Source of the DNA: Thermoplasmata archaeon
GTDB lineage: Archaea; Thermoplasmatota; Thermoplasmata; Methanomassiliicoccales; Methanomethylophilaceae
Direction: 5' to 3'
Length of the DNA: 64,000 nt
NCBI GenBank assembly: GCA_015063165.1
Contig: SUSZ01000006.1
Span: forward strand, 31,542 to 95,541
Shown here: positions 51,654-61,059 of the stretch, one piece after another
How the letters are laid out: each line of letters starts with the position of its first letter
How positions within the stretch are numbered: the stretch's first letter is position 1
The notes under the pieces: generated by a model
The model's input: the letters and a program-made list of their open reading frames with translations, nothing else
What the model was told of the DNA's origin: nothing
Database searches by the model: none
Program-made: the position numbers and the translations under genes

Positions 51654-52067
51654 TCAGGAGCCCCTCTCGGAGCTCTGGCTTTCTCTAATCATTCTGTAGA
51701 AGGCGTTCTCGAGATCCTGGTATCCTCTCGGGAAGTTCTCAGAGCCGTCGGCGCGTATCGTAGTCCCGCCGTCGACCGTCGCTTCCATGCTGAACATGGT
51801 CCCGTCCTTGACGTGCTTGGGGTGCTTACCGTGGAAGCCGTCCCAGTTCGCCAGGTTGCAGCTGTTCAGCATCTCTATGAAGTCCTTTGTGCTGCAGACG
51901 GACTTGCCCTCGAGGCGGCGCTCGTTGTAGGCGTAGTACATGCGGTATAGCGATACTTCGACCGTATCCCCGCAGCATACGGCCTCGAACTCGTCGTCGT
52001 CGCGCATCCCGGTTACCCTGAGCGTCATCCTCTCGAACGATTCTATCTTTTTCTTTCTGAAGAACAT
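51654..52067 (-). CDS. Unknown protein (137 aa)
   Basis: A 137-residue protein with no recognised family. The start has the strong ribosome-binding site GAGGAGGC before the ATG. Distinct segments are FERMTLRVTGMRDDDEFEAVCCGDTVEVSLY, then EGKSVCSTKDFIEMLNSCNL and a C-terminal AFYRMIRESQSSE. It lies beside an AraC remnant on the other strand. Confidence 0.6.
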   Translation of the reverse strand: MFFRKKKIESFERMTLRVTGMRDDDEFEAVCCGDTVEVSLYRMYYAYNERRLEGKSVCSTKDFIEMLNSCNLANWDGFHGKHPKHVKDGTMFSMEATVDGGTTIRADGSENFPRGYQDLENAFYRMIRESQSSERGS

Positions 52068-52235
52068 GTCTTGCCTCCTCGAACATCAGCCTGTCGCTTG
52101 CATATCGTCTGTCCGCAGGCTGGACGCATGGCCTGAGGGATGTATTGTCTAGTGATAACCGTTCTGCCGCCGTTCGAGTCCTGCATAATTGCTAGTTCGG
52201 GAATCGAAGGACTCTGAAGTTTATGCTGGACGCTG

Positions 52236-52550
52236 ATAGGCCAGTCCAACATACTGATCGAGGGACCGACAACCAAAGAGGCTGGACATCGCATCAACAT
52301 GCATGGAGGAAGGCATCGACAGATGCAGCATTGCTCCAGGTTCAAAAGAATATACGGCGACACACCCTGCTCCTTCCACAAGCGCCTCAGGCTCCAGAGC
52401 GCGACCGCTGACCTAGTCCTGGGCGCTGAGCCTGTGGGGCAGGTCGCTCTCCGGGTCGGCTATAGAAAGGAAAGGAAGTTCGTGGCCGAATTCAAGAAGG
52501 AGCTAGGTCGCCGGTCGAAGAATTTCAGGAAAGAGATTCTGCATCGGTAG
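52236..52550 (+). pseudogene. AraC-type HTH remnant
   Basis: The frame ending at 52550 encodes the C-terminal half of an AraC HTH: FKRIYGDTPCSFHKRLRLQSA, GAEPVGQVALRVGYRKERKFVAEFKKELG. It closely resembles the C-terminus of the regulator at 1496 (YGDTPYAFHK...). A neighbouring frame gives the preceding HTH piece (MEEGIDRCSIA), so a frameshift separates the two, and no sensor domain is seen upstream. The frame ends with a TAG, then a TGA four codons later. It is most likely a decayed copy; whether it is expressed is unknown. Confidence 0.6.
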
Positions 52551-52663
52551 GACGGTCGATGACCTCGCCGCCAGTTGCAACATCGCCGCAGGTTCTGAAC
52601 AGCCGACCTGTCGTCTCAAATAGGTCCATAGTCCAATAACAGATAGTAAGATAGTGAAAAAGT

Positions 52664-52679
52664 CCTGCCGGATGGCAGG
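52664..52679 (-). terminator. Terminator hairpin of argH
   Basis: CCTGCC-GGAT-GGCAGG, on the minus strand followed by a T-rich ACTTTTTCAC. It is just past the argH stop. Confidence 0.6.
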
Positions 52680-52694
52680 GGGAGGGGCAGTCCC

Positions 52695-54146
52695 TCATTC
52701 AGTAAGAGCTTTCCAGCAGCCATCGATGAGCTGCTTCTCCTGGCGGATGATCTCGTCCCTGGACATTATCTGCTCGACAGCCTGGGAGATCTGGACGTCG
52801 GTGGATCCCGGCGATGTCCCTCCGTAGGAGTCGCGCCTCTCCATGCATCTCCTGACAGGAAGGATCTGGAAGACGTCCTCCCCTATCCTGTCGCAGAAGC
52901 CCTTCAGCTCGTCCAGCGACATGTCCTCGAGGTTCCTTCCGCTGTCGATGCTGTGCCTGACGGCGGCTCCGACGATCCCATGGGCCTCCCTGAAGGGAAC
53001 CCCTTTCGTCACGAGGTAGTCGGCGAGGTCGGTGGCGTTGATCTGCCCCCTGCTGGTGACCTCCATCATCCTCTCGGTGTTGAACTTCGAGGTGGCGACC
53101 ACCTTGGACATCATCTTGGCGCTGGAGATGACAGTGGCCATGGAGTCCATGACAGGGGCCTTGTCCTCCTGGAGGTCGCGGTTGTACGTGAGCGGAAGGC
53201 CCTTGGTCATGACCATCATGGTCACGAGGGAGCCGATCACGGATCCGGTCTTACCTCTGACGAGCTCGGCGATGTCCGGGTTCTTCTTCTGGGGCATGAT
53301 GGACGATCCGGTGGTGTACCTGTCGTCCATCTCCACGAAACCGAACTCCTGCGACGACCACAGGACGAGCTCCTCGCACAGCGACGAGAGGTGTATCGCG
53401 GTCTGGGCGGCGCAGTAGGCCAGCTCGGTGACGAAGTCTCTGTCGCTGACGGTGTCCATCGAGTTCTCGGTAGGCTCCTTGAATCCCAAGGCTTCGGACG
53501 TCATCCTCCTGTCGATGGGGTAGGTGGTCCCGGCGAGCGCGGCGGCGCCCAGGGGGCACTTGTCCATCCTCCTGAACGCGTCCAGGAACCTGTCGGCGTC
53601 CCTGGAGAACCTGAAAGCGTGGGCGAGCATGTGCTGGGCCAGGGAGACGGGCTGGGCGTGCTGCATGTGGGTGAACCCGGGCATCACGGCGTCCCCGTTC
53701 TCCTCGGCGACCTTCACGAGGCTCATCATCAGGCTGTCCACGGCTTCGGCCGCTTCCAGAGCGGCGTCCCTCATGTACATCCTGAAGTCGACAGCGACCT
53801 GGTCGTTCCTGCTCCTTCCAGTGTGGAGCTTCCCTCCGGCTGGGCCGATCCTGGATGTCAGGGTGAACTCCACGTTGGTGTGGATGTCCTCGAGGGCGTA
53901 GTCCAGATCGAACCTGCCCTCCTTGACCTCGGCGAGGATGACCTTCAGGCCCTCGACTATCTTGTCGACGTCCTCGGCGGGGAGGATCCCGCAGGCCTTC
54001 AGCATCTTCACATGGGCCAGAGATCCCATGACGTCGTAGAACGCCAGCCTGGAGTCCACATCGAGTGATGAGGTGAACTGCAGGGTGGAGTCGTCCATCC
54101 CGGACTCGAACCTTCCCGACCAGAGCGCTTGCTGCAAGGGGATCAC
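52695..54146 (-). CDS. argH: Argininosuccinate lyase
   Basis: A 483-residue enzyme that splits argininosuccinate into arginine and fumarate. HTGRSRNDQVAVDFRMYMR, GFTHMQHAQPVSLAQH and the superfamily signature GSSIMPQKKNP are present. The GTG start at 54146 overlaps the argG stop (GTGA) and gives the usual QALWSGRF N-terminus. It is the second gene of the argGH operon. Confidence 0.95.
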   Translation of the reverse strand: MIPLQQALWSGRFESGMDDSTLQFTSSLDVDSRLAFYDVMGSLAHVKMLKACGILPAEDVDKIVEGLKVILAEVKEGRFDLDYALEDIHTNVEFTLTSRIGPAGGKLHTGRSRNDQVAVDFRMYMRDAALEAAEAVDSLMMSLVKVAEENGDAVMPGFTHMQHAQPVSLAQHMLAHAFRFSRDADRFLDAFRRMDKCPLGAAALAGTTYPIDRRMTSEALGFKEPTENSMDTVSDRDFVTELAYCAAQTAIHLSSLCEELVLWSSQEFGFVEMDDRYTTGSSIMPQKKNPDIAELVRGKTGSVIGSLVTMMVMTKGLPLTYNRDLQEDKAPVMDSMATVISSAKMMSKVVATSKFNTERMMEVTSRGQINATDLADYLVTKGVPFREAHGIVGAAVRHSIDSGRNLEDMSLDELKGFCDRIGEDVFQILPVRRCMERRDSYGGTSPGSTDVQISQAVEQIMSRDEIIRQEKQLIDGCWKALTE

Positions 54147-55372
54147 TTCTTGGTATGAGCCCTGGCCGCAGTCCTTCCGGGGAGTCCCCAGACGTAGATG
54201 AAGCCGGTGGCGGACTTGTGGTCGAATCTGTCTCCCTCGGCGTAGGTGCTGAGGCCGGTGTCGTACAGGGAGTACCTGGACTTCCTTCCGACGACGGTGG
54301 CGGTTCCCTTGAACAGCTTCACCCTCACGACTCCGGTGACGAACTCCTGGGTCTTGTCGATGAAAGCCTGGATGGGCTCGATGAGTCCGCCGAACCAGAG
54401 TCCGTCGTACACGAGCTGGCAGTACTTCTGCTCGAGTCCGCGCTTGTACTCGATGGTGTCCCTGGGCAGGGTCATGGCCTCGAGAGCCCTGTGGGCGGTG
54501 ATCAGGGTGACGGCTGCGGGGCACTCGTAGGTCTCGCGGCTCTTGATTCCGACCAGACGGTCCTCGACGTGGTCGATCCTTCCGACCCCGTGCTTTCCGG
54601 CGATGTCGTCGAGCTTCTCGATGAGCTCCACTCCGCCCATCCTCTTTCCGTCGAGGCAGACGGGGATTCCCTGCTCGAATCCGATCTCGATGTACTGGGG
54701 GGTGTCGGGGGCCTTCTCGGGGTCCACGGTGTTCTCCCAGACGTCCGCGGGAGGCTCCTCCCAGGGGTCCTCGAGGATTCCGCACTCGCAGGAGCTTCCC
54801 CAGAGGTTCTCGTCCCTGGAGTAGGGGCTCTCCTTCTTGACGATGATCTCGATGCCGTGCTCCTTGGCGTACTCGATCTCCTTCTCTCTGGTGGTGACCC
54901 ATTCTCTCATGGGGGCGATGATCTTGAGGTCGGGGTTCTGGGAGACGATTCCGACGTCGAACCTAACCTGGTCGTTTCCTTTCGCGGTGCATCCGTGGGC
55001 GATGTACTTCGCTCCCTCGGCGTTGGCGACCTCGACGAGCTTCTTGGCGATGAGAGGCCTGGCGATGGAGGTGCTCAGGGGGTAGACGTTCTGGTAGAGG
55101 GCGTTGGCCTTGAGGGAGGGCCAGACGTAGTCGGAGACGAACTCCTCGGTGGCGTCGATGAAGTCGGACTTGATAGCTCCGTTCCTGAGAGCGCGGGCGA
55201 CGATGTCGTCCTTGCTGGGGGGCTGACCGACGTTGATCGCGATGGCGATGACGTCGACGTTGTATTGTTCCTGGAGCCAGTGGATCGCGACGGAGGTGTC
55301 GAGTCCTCCGGAGTATGCGAGGACCACCTTGTCCCTCTGTCCTTTTGCTTTGCTGTTGTCAGCCATGTTCAT
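54143..55372 (-). CDS. argG: Argininosuccinate synthase
   Basis: A 409-residue enzyme joining citrulline and aspartate with ATP. The PP-loop AYSGGLDTSVAIHWL, AHGCTAKGNDQVRFD and IGFEQGIPVCLDGKRM are visible. A GATATATT TATA-like box lies about 20 bases upstream, so the transcript may be leaderless; the ATG at 55372 or the next in-frame one at 55366 is the start. It diverges from argC. Confidence 0.96.
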   Translation of the reverse strand: MNMADNSKAKGQRDKVVLAYSGGLDTSVAIHWLQEQYNVDVIAIAINVGQPPSKDDIVARALRNGAIKSDFIDATEEFVSDYVWPSLKANALYQNVYPLSTSIARPLIAKKLVEVANAEGAKYIAHGCTAKGNDQVRFDVGIVSQNPDLKIIAPMREWVTTREKEIEYAKEHGIEIIVKKESPYSRDENLWGSSCECGILEDPWEEPPADVWENTVDPEKAPDTPQYIEIGFEQGIPVCLDGKRMGGVELIEKLDDIAGKHGVGRIDHVEDRLVGIKSRETYECPAAVTLITAHRALEAMTLPRDTIEYKRGLEQKYCQLVYDGLWFGGLIEPIQAFIDKTQEFVTGVVRVKLFKGTATVVGRKSRYSLYDTGLSTYAEGDRFDHKSATGFIYVWGLPGRTAARAHTKK

Positions 55373-55556
55373 CGATTATTCTTTCTTTCGATATATTCCC
55401 ATCGCATGGGTCTTTACACGGCTCTGGTGGATGTGTGCGAGGTCGGACACTAAGGCGAGAGGCCGCTTTCCGGGACCCGAAAAATCCGTGTCGCTAGTGC
55501 CACAATGCGGTTGCAGGACCGTCAGCGCGTTACTAAGGCAACACATCCTACAAACC

Positions 55557-55634
55557 ATGTCTGATTTCGAACAATACCTTTATAGTCGCATCCGACGTGA
55601 AGCGCGACCATCTGAATTGGACGATTTGAGATGA
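55557..55634 (+). other. Arg-rich upstream open frame abutting argC
   Basis: An ATG at 55557 opens 25 codons ending in a TGA that overlaps the argC ATG (ATGA). Five of its codons are Arg (within SRIRREAR and at the end), in front of arginine biosynthesis genes, as in leader-peptide control. However, the likely argC TATA box (CTTTATAG, 55578-55585) lies inside it, so it may not be transcribed. It may be chance. Confidence 0.3.
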
Positions 55635-56647
55635 CCAGAGTCGGAATAATTGGAGGAACCGGTTACGCGGGAGGGGAGCTCGCTCGCATCCTAGCTACGC
55701 ATCCGGATGTCGAGATAGCCGCGATGACCTCGCGTCAGAACGCAGGAAAGAAGGTGCAGGAGTCGCACCCCTACCTCAAGGGATATCTCGATCTGAACTT
55801 CACCGAGAAGATCTCTGAGACGCCCGATCTGGACCTCGTGTTCGTCGCCACTCCCCACGGAGTCGCCATGAAGGAGGTCCCGGCTCTGCTGGAACAGGGG
55901 ATCAAGGCCATCGACCTGTCCGGGGACTACCGCCTGCACGACGTGGACGTCTATCAGAAGTGGTACGGCCACGAGCACACCGACGTGGACAACCTACAGG
56001 ATGCCGTGTACGGCCTTCCCGAGTTCTTCCGCGACGAGATCAAGGGAGCGGACCTGGTGGCCAACCCCGGCTGCTACGCTACATCCATAATACTGGCATG
56101 CGGCCCCCTCCTGAAGTCCGGCCTCGTTGGGAATGACATCATCGTCGACGCGAAATCCGGAACGTCCGGAGCAGGGATGGTCCCGTCCGCACGCACGCAC
56201 CATTCCACATGCGGGGAATCGGTCATACCTTACAGCGTAGGCAGCCACCGCCATACTCCCGAGATAGAGATGGCGGTGGACCGCTTCGCAGGATCCCACG
56301 CCAAGGTCACCTTCGTACCCAACCTGGTGCCAATCGTCCGCGGGATCATATCGTCATGTTACTTCGGGCTCGAGAAGGAGGCCTCCCAGGAGGACATAGA
56401 CTCCATCTACGAGTCCCAATACGGCAAGGAGACGTTCGTCCATTACGTCCCAGAGCCGTCCATTCGCGCTGTGGTGGCATCCAACCACGCACAGGTGTCC
56501 GCTCGCGTTCTAGGCGACAAGGTCGTCGCCTTCGGCGTCGTGGATAACTTGGTCAAGGGAGCATCGGGACAGGCCGTCCAGTGCATGAACCTGATGCTCG
56601 GCCTCGACGAGAAGACCGGTCTCGACTTCCCGGGATTGGGGGTTTGA
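55631..56647 (+). CDS. argC: N-acetyl-gamma-glutamyl-phosphate reductase
   Basis: A 338-residue NADPH-dependent enzyme of arginine synthesis. IIGGTGYAGGELARILATHP is the nucleotide-binding start, the catalytic Cys lies in VANPGCYATSI, and the substrate-binding HRHTPEIE is present. It starts the argC-argJ-argB-argD operon, with argJ four bases after its stop. Confidence 0.96.
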   Translation: MTRVGIIGGTGYAGGELARILATHPDVEIAAMTSRQNAGKKVQESHPYLKGYLDLNFTEKISETPDLDLVFVATPHGVAMKEVPALLEQGIKAIDLSGDYRLHDVDVYQKWYGHEHTDVDNLQDAVYGLPEFFRDEIKGADLVANPGCYATSIILACGPLLKSGLVGNDIIVDAKSGTSGAGMVPSARTHHSTCGESVIPYSVGSHRHTPEIEMAVDRFAGSHAKVTFVPNLVPIVRGIISSCYFGLEKEASQEDIDSIYESQYGKETFVHYVPEPSIRAVVASNHAQVSARVLGDKVVAFGVVDNLVKGASGQAVQCMNLMLGLDEKTGLDFPGLGV

Positions 56648-56651
56648 AGAA

Positions 56652-57878
56652 ATGGTAGAGATAATAGACGGAGGCGTAACGACGCCCCAGGGATTCAAGG
56701 CTGCAGGCGTGCACAGCGGTGTAAAGTACCGTTCTCTGGACCTCGGGTTGCTATACTCCGAGGTTCCCGCCAGCGCCTTTGTCGGATATACGAGCAACAA
56801 CGTCAAGGCCGCCCCTGTGCAGGTCATGATGAAGGAGAACTCCCCTACGCTGTCGGCGGTAGTCGTTAACAGCGGTAACGCGAACGCCCTCACCGGGCGC
56901 CGTGGGATAGAGGATGCCATTTCCATGAAGCAGTCCGTGGCCAACGAGCTCGGTCTGGACCCTGTCCAGGTTGGAGTCATGTCCACCGGTCTCATCGGCC
57001 GTTTCATGGACATGCACAAGATCCGCTACGGAATCTCCCGTGCCGCCAAAGAGTTGAGCACCGGACGCGAGGCGGACAACCTGATCGCGGAGGCCATAAT
57101 GACCACCGACACCATCAAGAAGGAGTGCGCCGCCCGCGTGCGTCTAAGCGACGGGACCCTGGTGTACATCGGAGCCATCTCGAAGGGAAGCGGGATGATC
57201 TCGCCCCACATGAAGGTCCTCCACGGGACCACCCTGTCTTTGGTGACCACCGACGCGAACCTGTCCCCCGCCTTCCGCGAGAAGTGGGGAGCCATCCTCG
57301 ACGACAGCATGAACATGGTGTCCGTCGACGGGGACCAGTCCACCAACGACACCTGCATCCTGCTCGCCAACGGCATGTCCAACGGACGCTGCGCGGACGA
57401 CGATCCCGAGTTCGAGAGCGCCTTGCGCATCGTCATGACCAAGATTGCGAGGACCATCGCCATGGACGGAGAGGGAGCCACCAAGCTTATCGAGGTCCAG
57501 GTGACAGGTGCAGAGACCAAGGACGAGGCCCGCAAGGTCGTGAAGACCATCATCGACTCCCCTCTCGTCAAGTCCGCCATATTCGGATCCGACCCCAACT
57601 ACGGCCGTATCATGATGGCGGTCGGGAACAGCGGAGCCAAGTTCAGCATGGAGGACGTGCGCCTGATAATCAAGGGAGGGGACATGGAAGTCCCCATCCT
57701 GGACGCAGGGTCGCCCATCTTCCAGGAGGAGCGCGCGGTCGAGGTCGTCCGCATGGCCATGGACAACAAGGAGGTCACCATCATGGTCGACCTCGGAGTC
57801 GGAAAGGAGGAAGCTATCGGCTGGGGCTGCGACCTCACCTACGACTATGTCCGCATCAACGCGGAGTACGCCACCTGA
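56652..57878 (+). CDS. argJ: Ornithine/glutamate N-acetyltransferase (bifunctional ArgJ)
   Basis: A 408-residue enzyme that recycles the acetyl group from acetylornithine to glutamate. The autocatalytic cleavage threonine lies in DGEGATKLIEV; VVNSGNANALTGRRG and GSDPNYGRIMMAVGNSG are typical. Its presence means the operon needs no separate deacetylase (ArgE). It runs straight into argB. Confidence 0.95.
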   Translation: MVEIIDGGVTTPQGFKAAGVHSGVKYRSLDLGLLYSEVPASAFVGYTSNNVKAAPVQVMMKENSPTLSAVVVNSGNANALTGRRGIEDAISMKQSVANELGLDPVQVGVMSTGLIGRFMDMHKIRYGISRAAKELSTGREADNLIAEAIMTTDTIKKECAARVRLSDGTLVYIGAISKGSGMISPHMKVLHGTTLSLVTTDANLSPAFREKWGAILDDSMNMVSVDGDQSTNDTCILLANGMSNGRCADDDPEFESALRIVMTKIARTIAMDGEGATKLIEVQVTGAETKDEARKVVKTIIDSPLVKSAIFGSDPNYGRIMMAVGNSGAKFSMEDVRLIIKGGDMEVPILDAGSPIFQEERAVEVVRMAMDNKEVTIMVDLGVGKEEAIGWGCDLTYDYVRINAEYAT

Positions 57879-57888
57879 GGCGGTCTGG

Positions 57889-58695
57889 ATGGACAACCTG
57901 TACGTGCTGAAGTTCGGAGGCAACGCCATCCGCGGGAAGGAGGACCTCGCTCGTCTGTCCTCCGAGATAGCGTCCATGAAGAGGGACGGAGCCAAGATAA
58001 TCCTCGTCCACGGAGGAGGGCCGGAGATCTCCGAGGAGATGGAGAGGAGGGGGCTCAAGCCCGAGAAGGTATGCGGCGTCAGGATAACCGATGCCGACGC
58101 CCTCGACGTGGCGGAGACGGTCCTCAGGAGGATCAATGCGGACGTCGTCGACAGCCTGGCGGAAGCCGGGGTGACCGCTGTCGGGCTTCCCGCGTACCAT
58201 TGCACCCTGTGCGCCAAGAAGGCCCCCATGAAGGTGGTCGAGGACGGCGTTTCCAGGGAGGTGGACCTCGGGCTCGTCGGAGAGGTGAAGGACGCCGATC
58301 CGAGCACATTAGAGGACCTGCTGGCCGACGACGTGCTCCCTGTCATCTACCCCATAGGTAAGGATGGGCAGGGAAGGAAGCTGAACGTGAACGCCGACAC
58401 GATGGCCGCCGGAATAGCATCGGCGGTCGGATGCGTCGAGATGGTGGCGATAACCGACGTCCCCGGGATACTCAGGGACGTCAGCGACCCCGGGTCGAAG
58501 ATAGACTCGCTCTCGATGGCAGAGGTCGAGTCGCTGATCGCGGACGGAACGATATCCGGAGGGATGATTCCTAAGGTCGAAGCCTGCACGAAGGCCCTCC
58601 TGGCTGGGGTGCCCGCCGTCCGCATGGTGAACGGAAAGGGAGGAGACGGGATCCTGTCCGGACTCTCGTCCCGCGGAACTGTAATCACGAGATGA
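57889..58695 (+). CDS. argB: Acetylglutamate kinase
   Basis: A 268-residue amino-acid kinase phosphorylating N-acetylglutamate. YVLKFGGNAIRGKEDL, ILVHGGGPEISEEMERRGLKP and NADTMAAGIASAVG are family motifs. The ATG at 57889 follows GAGGCGG; the open frame before it overlaps argJ and is not used. The stop overlaps the argD start by four bases. Confidence 0.95.
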   Translation: MDNLYVLKFGGNAIRGKEDLARLSSEIASMKRDGAKIILVHGGGPEISEEMERRGLKPEKVCGVRITDADALDVAETVLRRINADVVDSLAEAGVTAVGLPAYHCTLCAKKAPMKVVEDGVSREVDLGLVGEVKDADPSTLEDLLADDVLPVIYPIGKDGQGRKLNVNADTMAAGIASAVGCVEMVAITDVPGILRDVSDPGSKIDSLSMAEVESLIADGTISGGMIPKVEACTKALLAGVPAVRMVNGKGGDGILSGLSSRGTVITR

Positions 58696-59876
58696 TCACA
58701 ATGGAATTCAATCAAGTCAAAGAGAAATCGAAGAAGTATCTCTTCCAGAACTACGGTCGCATCGACCTCTCGTTCACCCATGGGAAGGGATGCATGCTGT
58801 ACGGAACGGATGGGAAGGAGTATCTGGACCTGGTCTCGGGAATAGCTGTGAACTCGCTGGGATACGCCCATCCCGACGTCACCAAGGCGATCCAGGAGCA
58901 GGTCTCCCGCATGTGCCATGTGTCCAACCTGTACTATGTGGAGGAGCAGGCGGACCTCGCCGAGAAGATCGCGTCCATAACCCCCGCCGGCCTCGACCGC
59001 ACCCTGTTCGTCAACAGCGGAGCCGAAGCCAACGAGGGAGCCCTCAAGACGGCCGTCCGCAAGACAGGGCGCAGCAAGGTCCTGTCCGCCCTGAACGGGT
59101 TCCACGGAAGAACCTCCGCATCTCTCGGAGCCACCGGCCAGGAGAAGTACCAGAAGTCTTTCGAGCCGCTCATCAGCGACGCCTACCAGTATTACGAGCT
59201 GGGAGACTGCGAGCAGGTCAAGAAGATGGTGACCAAGGACACCGCAGCCGTCATGGTGGAGCCCATCCAGGGGGAGGGAGGAGTCCGCTCCGCGCCCAAG
59301 GAGTTCTTCCAGACCGTCCGTGACGTGTGCACCGACAAGGGCGCCCTGATGATCTGCGACGAGGTCCAGACCGGAATAGGACGCACAGGCGAGTGGTACG
59401 GCATCCAGAACTACGGGGTCGTTCCCGACATCATTACCATGGCCAAGGCCCTCGGAGGAGGCCTCCCCATCGGGGCTGTCACCACCACCGAGGAGATCTC
59501 GTCCGTCATGACCCCTGGAACCCATGGGACCACCTTCGGCGGGAGCCCCACGGTCTGTGTCGCGGGATGCGCCGTCATCGATGTGATGAAGCGCGACGGG
59601 ATCGTCCAGCACACCAAGGAGATGGGAGCGAGATGGATCGGCGACCTCCGCGGAATCGAATCCTCTAAGATAAAGGAGGTCCGCGGATGCGGTCTGATAA
59701 TCGGAATCGAGATGGAGTCCAACGAGACGGCATCGGAAGTCCAGAAGTACTGCCGCGACAACGGCGTCCTGGTCAATGTGTGCCACGGGAACACCGTCCG
59801 TCTGATCCCCCCGCTCATCCTGGACGACAAGCAGAAGGACAGATTCACGTCCCTCCTCAAGGAATACCTTTCCTGA
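58692..59876 (+). CDS. argD: Acetylornithine aminotransferase
   Basis: A 394-residue PLP enzyme converting N-acetylglutamate semialdehyde to acetylornithine. NSGAEANEGALKTAVRKTGR, the Schiff-base Lys in ITMAKALGGGLPIGA, and the substrate-binding GTHGTTFGGSPTVCVAG are all present. It starts within the argB stop (ATGA), with a second in-frame ATG at 58701. A CCTGCC-TTCG-GGCAGG terminator follows. Confidence 0.96.
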   Translation: MITMEFNQVKEKSKKYLFQNYGRIDLSFTHGKGCMLYGTDGKEYLDLVSGIAVNSLGYAHPDVTKAIQEQVSRMCHVSNLYYVEEQADLAEKIASITPAGLDRTLFVNSGAEANEGALKTAVRKTGRSKVLSALNGFHGRTSASLGATGQEKYQKSFEPLISDAYQYYELGDCEQVKKMVTKDTAAVMVEPIQGEGGVRSAPKEFFQTVRDVCTDKGALMICDEVQTGIGRTGEWYGIQNYGVVPDIITMAKALGGGLPIGAVTTTEEISSVMTPGTHGTTFGGSPTVCVAGCAVIDVMKRDGIVQHTKEMGARWIGDLRGIESSKIKEVRGCGLIIGIEMESNETASEVQKYCRDNGVLVNVCHGNTVRLIPPLILDDKQKDRFTSLLKEYLS

Positions 59877-59886
59877 AAACGACTTA

Positions 59887-59902
59887 CCTGCCTTCGGGCA
59901 GG
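59887..59902 (+). terminator. Terminator hairpin of the argCJBD operon
   Basis: CCTGCC-TTCG-GGCAGG, a six-base stem with a stable UUCG loop, 11 bases past the argD stop. The next gene's promoter-like TTATATTCC follows directly. Confidence 0.65.
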
Positions 59903-59936
59903 ATTCATTTATATTCCAACAAGTGGCTTAACACCT

Positions 59937-60911
59937 ATGAACGCCGCCTGGCTGCACCCTATCGTGATGATGGCTTCCGCTCTGATAGGCCTAGCCGTAG
60001 GCAGCATCCTGTGCATGGGCCATCAGGACTCCGTCTGGATAGAGCCGTTCCTCATGGTCATGCTGTTCCTGGTGTTCCTCTCGGTCGACGTCGGGAAGAT
60101 AAGGAGCGCGTTCAAGAACATACGCTTCTTGTCCACCGCATTGTGCGTGAACTTCGTCTGGACGCCGCTGTTCGCGTTCGTGCTGGCCCTGGTCTTCTTC
60201 CCTGATTCCATCGATGCCAGGACCGGTCTTATAATGCTCTTGGTCACCCCTTGCACCGACTGGTTCCTGGTTTTCACCGGGATAGCCAAGGGCAACGTGG
60301 AGCTGAGCAGCACTATCCTTCCGATCAACCTGGTGCTCCAGATTGTCCTTCTGCCGCTGTACATACTACTGTTCACCGGTCGCGACGCGGGATTCGATGT
60401 CGTCTCGATGCTCGGAGACACAGCCGTTGTCCTATTGGTGCCTCTGGCCGCCGCCATCGTCGTCAGGGCAGTGTCGGCGTTCTCGTCTGTCGCTTCGAAG
60501 CTGAAGAGCGTCCTGGACGAGCATACGGACAACCTCCAGCTGATGTTCCTGTGCATAGCCATCTGCGTGATGTTCGCGGCGGAGAGCGTGGCCCTGATGG
60601 GAAGCCTGGACATCCTGGTCTGGACCCTCGTCCCGCTCCTCCTGTTCTTCTGCGTGAACTACTTCCTCTCCCTGGGGGTCGCCCGCGCGGAGGGGATGTC
60701 GTTCGACGACGGGACGTCCCTGCTGTTCACCTCGCTCGCCAGGAACTCGCCTCTGGCTCTGGCGATAGCTGTGGCGGCCTTCCCGGACTCGCCTCTGACC
60801 ATGCTGATGCTCGCCATAGGCCCGCTCATAGAACTCCCTGTGCTTTCCCTGATAGCAGGATATCGTCTTTCGTCGAGACAGAAGCATTCTGGTATTCAGA
60901 AATCAGACTGA
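59937..60911 (+). CDS. Bile acid:sodium symporter / Acr3-like transporter (BASS superfamily)
   Basis: A 324-residue protein with about ten membrane helices. The TPCTDWFLVFTGIAKGNVELSSTILPINLVLQI stretch with a conserved Cys resembles the arsenite exporter Acr3 and the wider BASS family. No arsenic regulator or reductase is next to it, so arsenite export is a possibility rather than a conclusion. The ATTTATATTCC promoter-like sequence is about 25 bases before the ATG. Confidence 0.78.
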   Translation: MNAAWLHPIVMMASALIGLAVGSILCMGHQDSVWIEPFLMVMLFLVFLSVDVGKIRSAFKNIRFLSTALCVNFVWTPLFAFVLALVFFPDSIDARTGLIMLLVTPCTDWFLVFTGIAKGNVELSSTILPINLVLQIVLLPLYILLFTGRDAGFDVVSMLGDTAVVLLVPLAAAIVVRAVSAFSSVASKLKSVLDEHTDNLQLMFLCIAICVMFAAESVALMGSLDILVWTLVPLLLFFCVNYFLSLGVARAEGMSFDDGTSLLFTSLARNSPLALAIAVAAFPDSPLTMLMLAIGPLIELPVLSLIAGYRLSSRQKHSGIQKSD

Positions 60912-61059
60912 AATGATGGAATTCGTCTGTTCAGACACACTCGGGTCGGTTTTAGCTGATATGTCAATAAAACCAACCTGGTGTACAAAAACCAAACCTT
61001 TCGGACTTACTTTTGTCTCTGCTGGAACTAATATATACAAATAAAACAATTGAAGGGCC

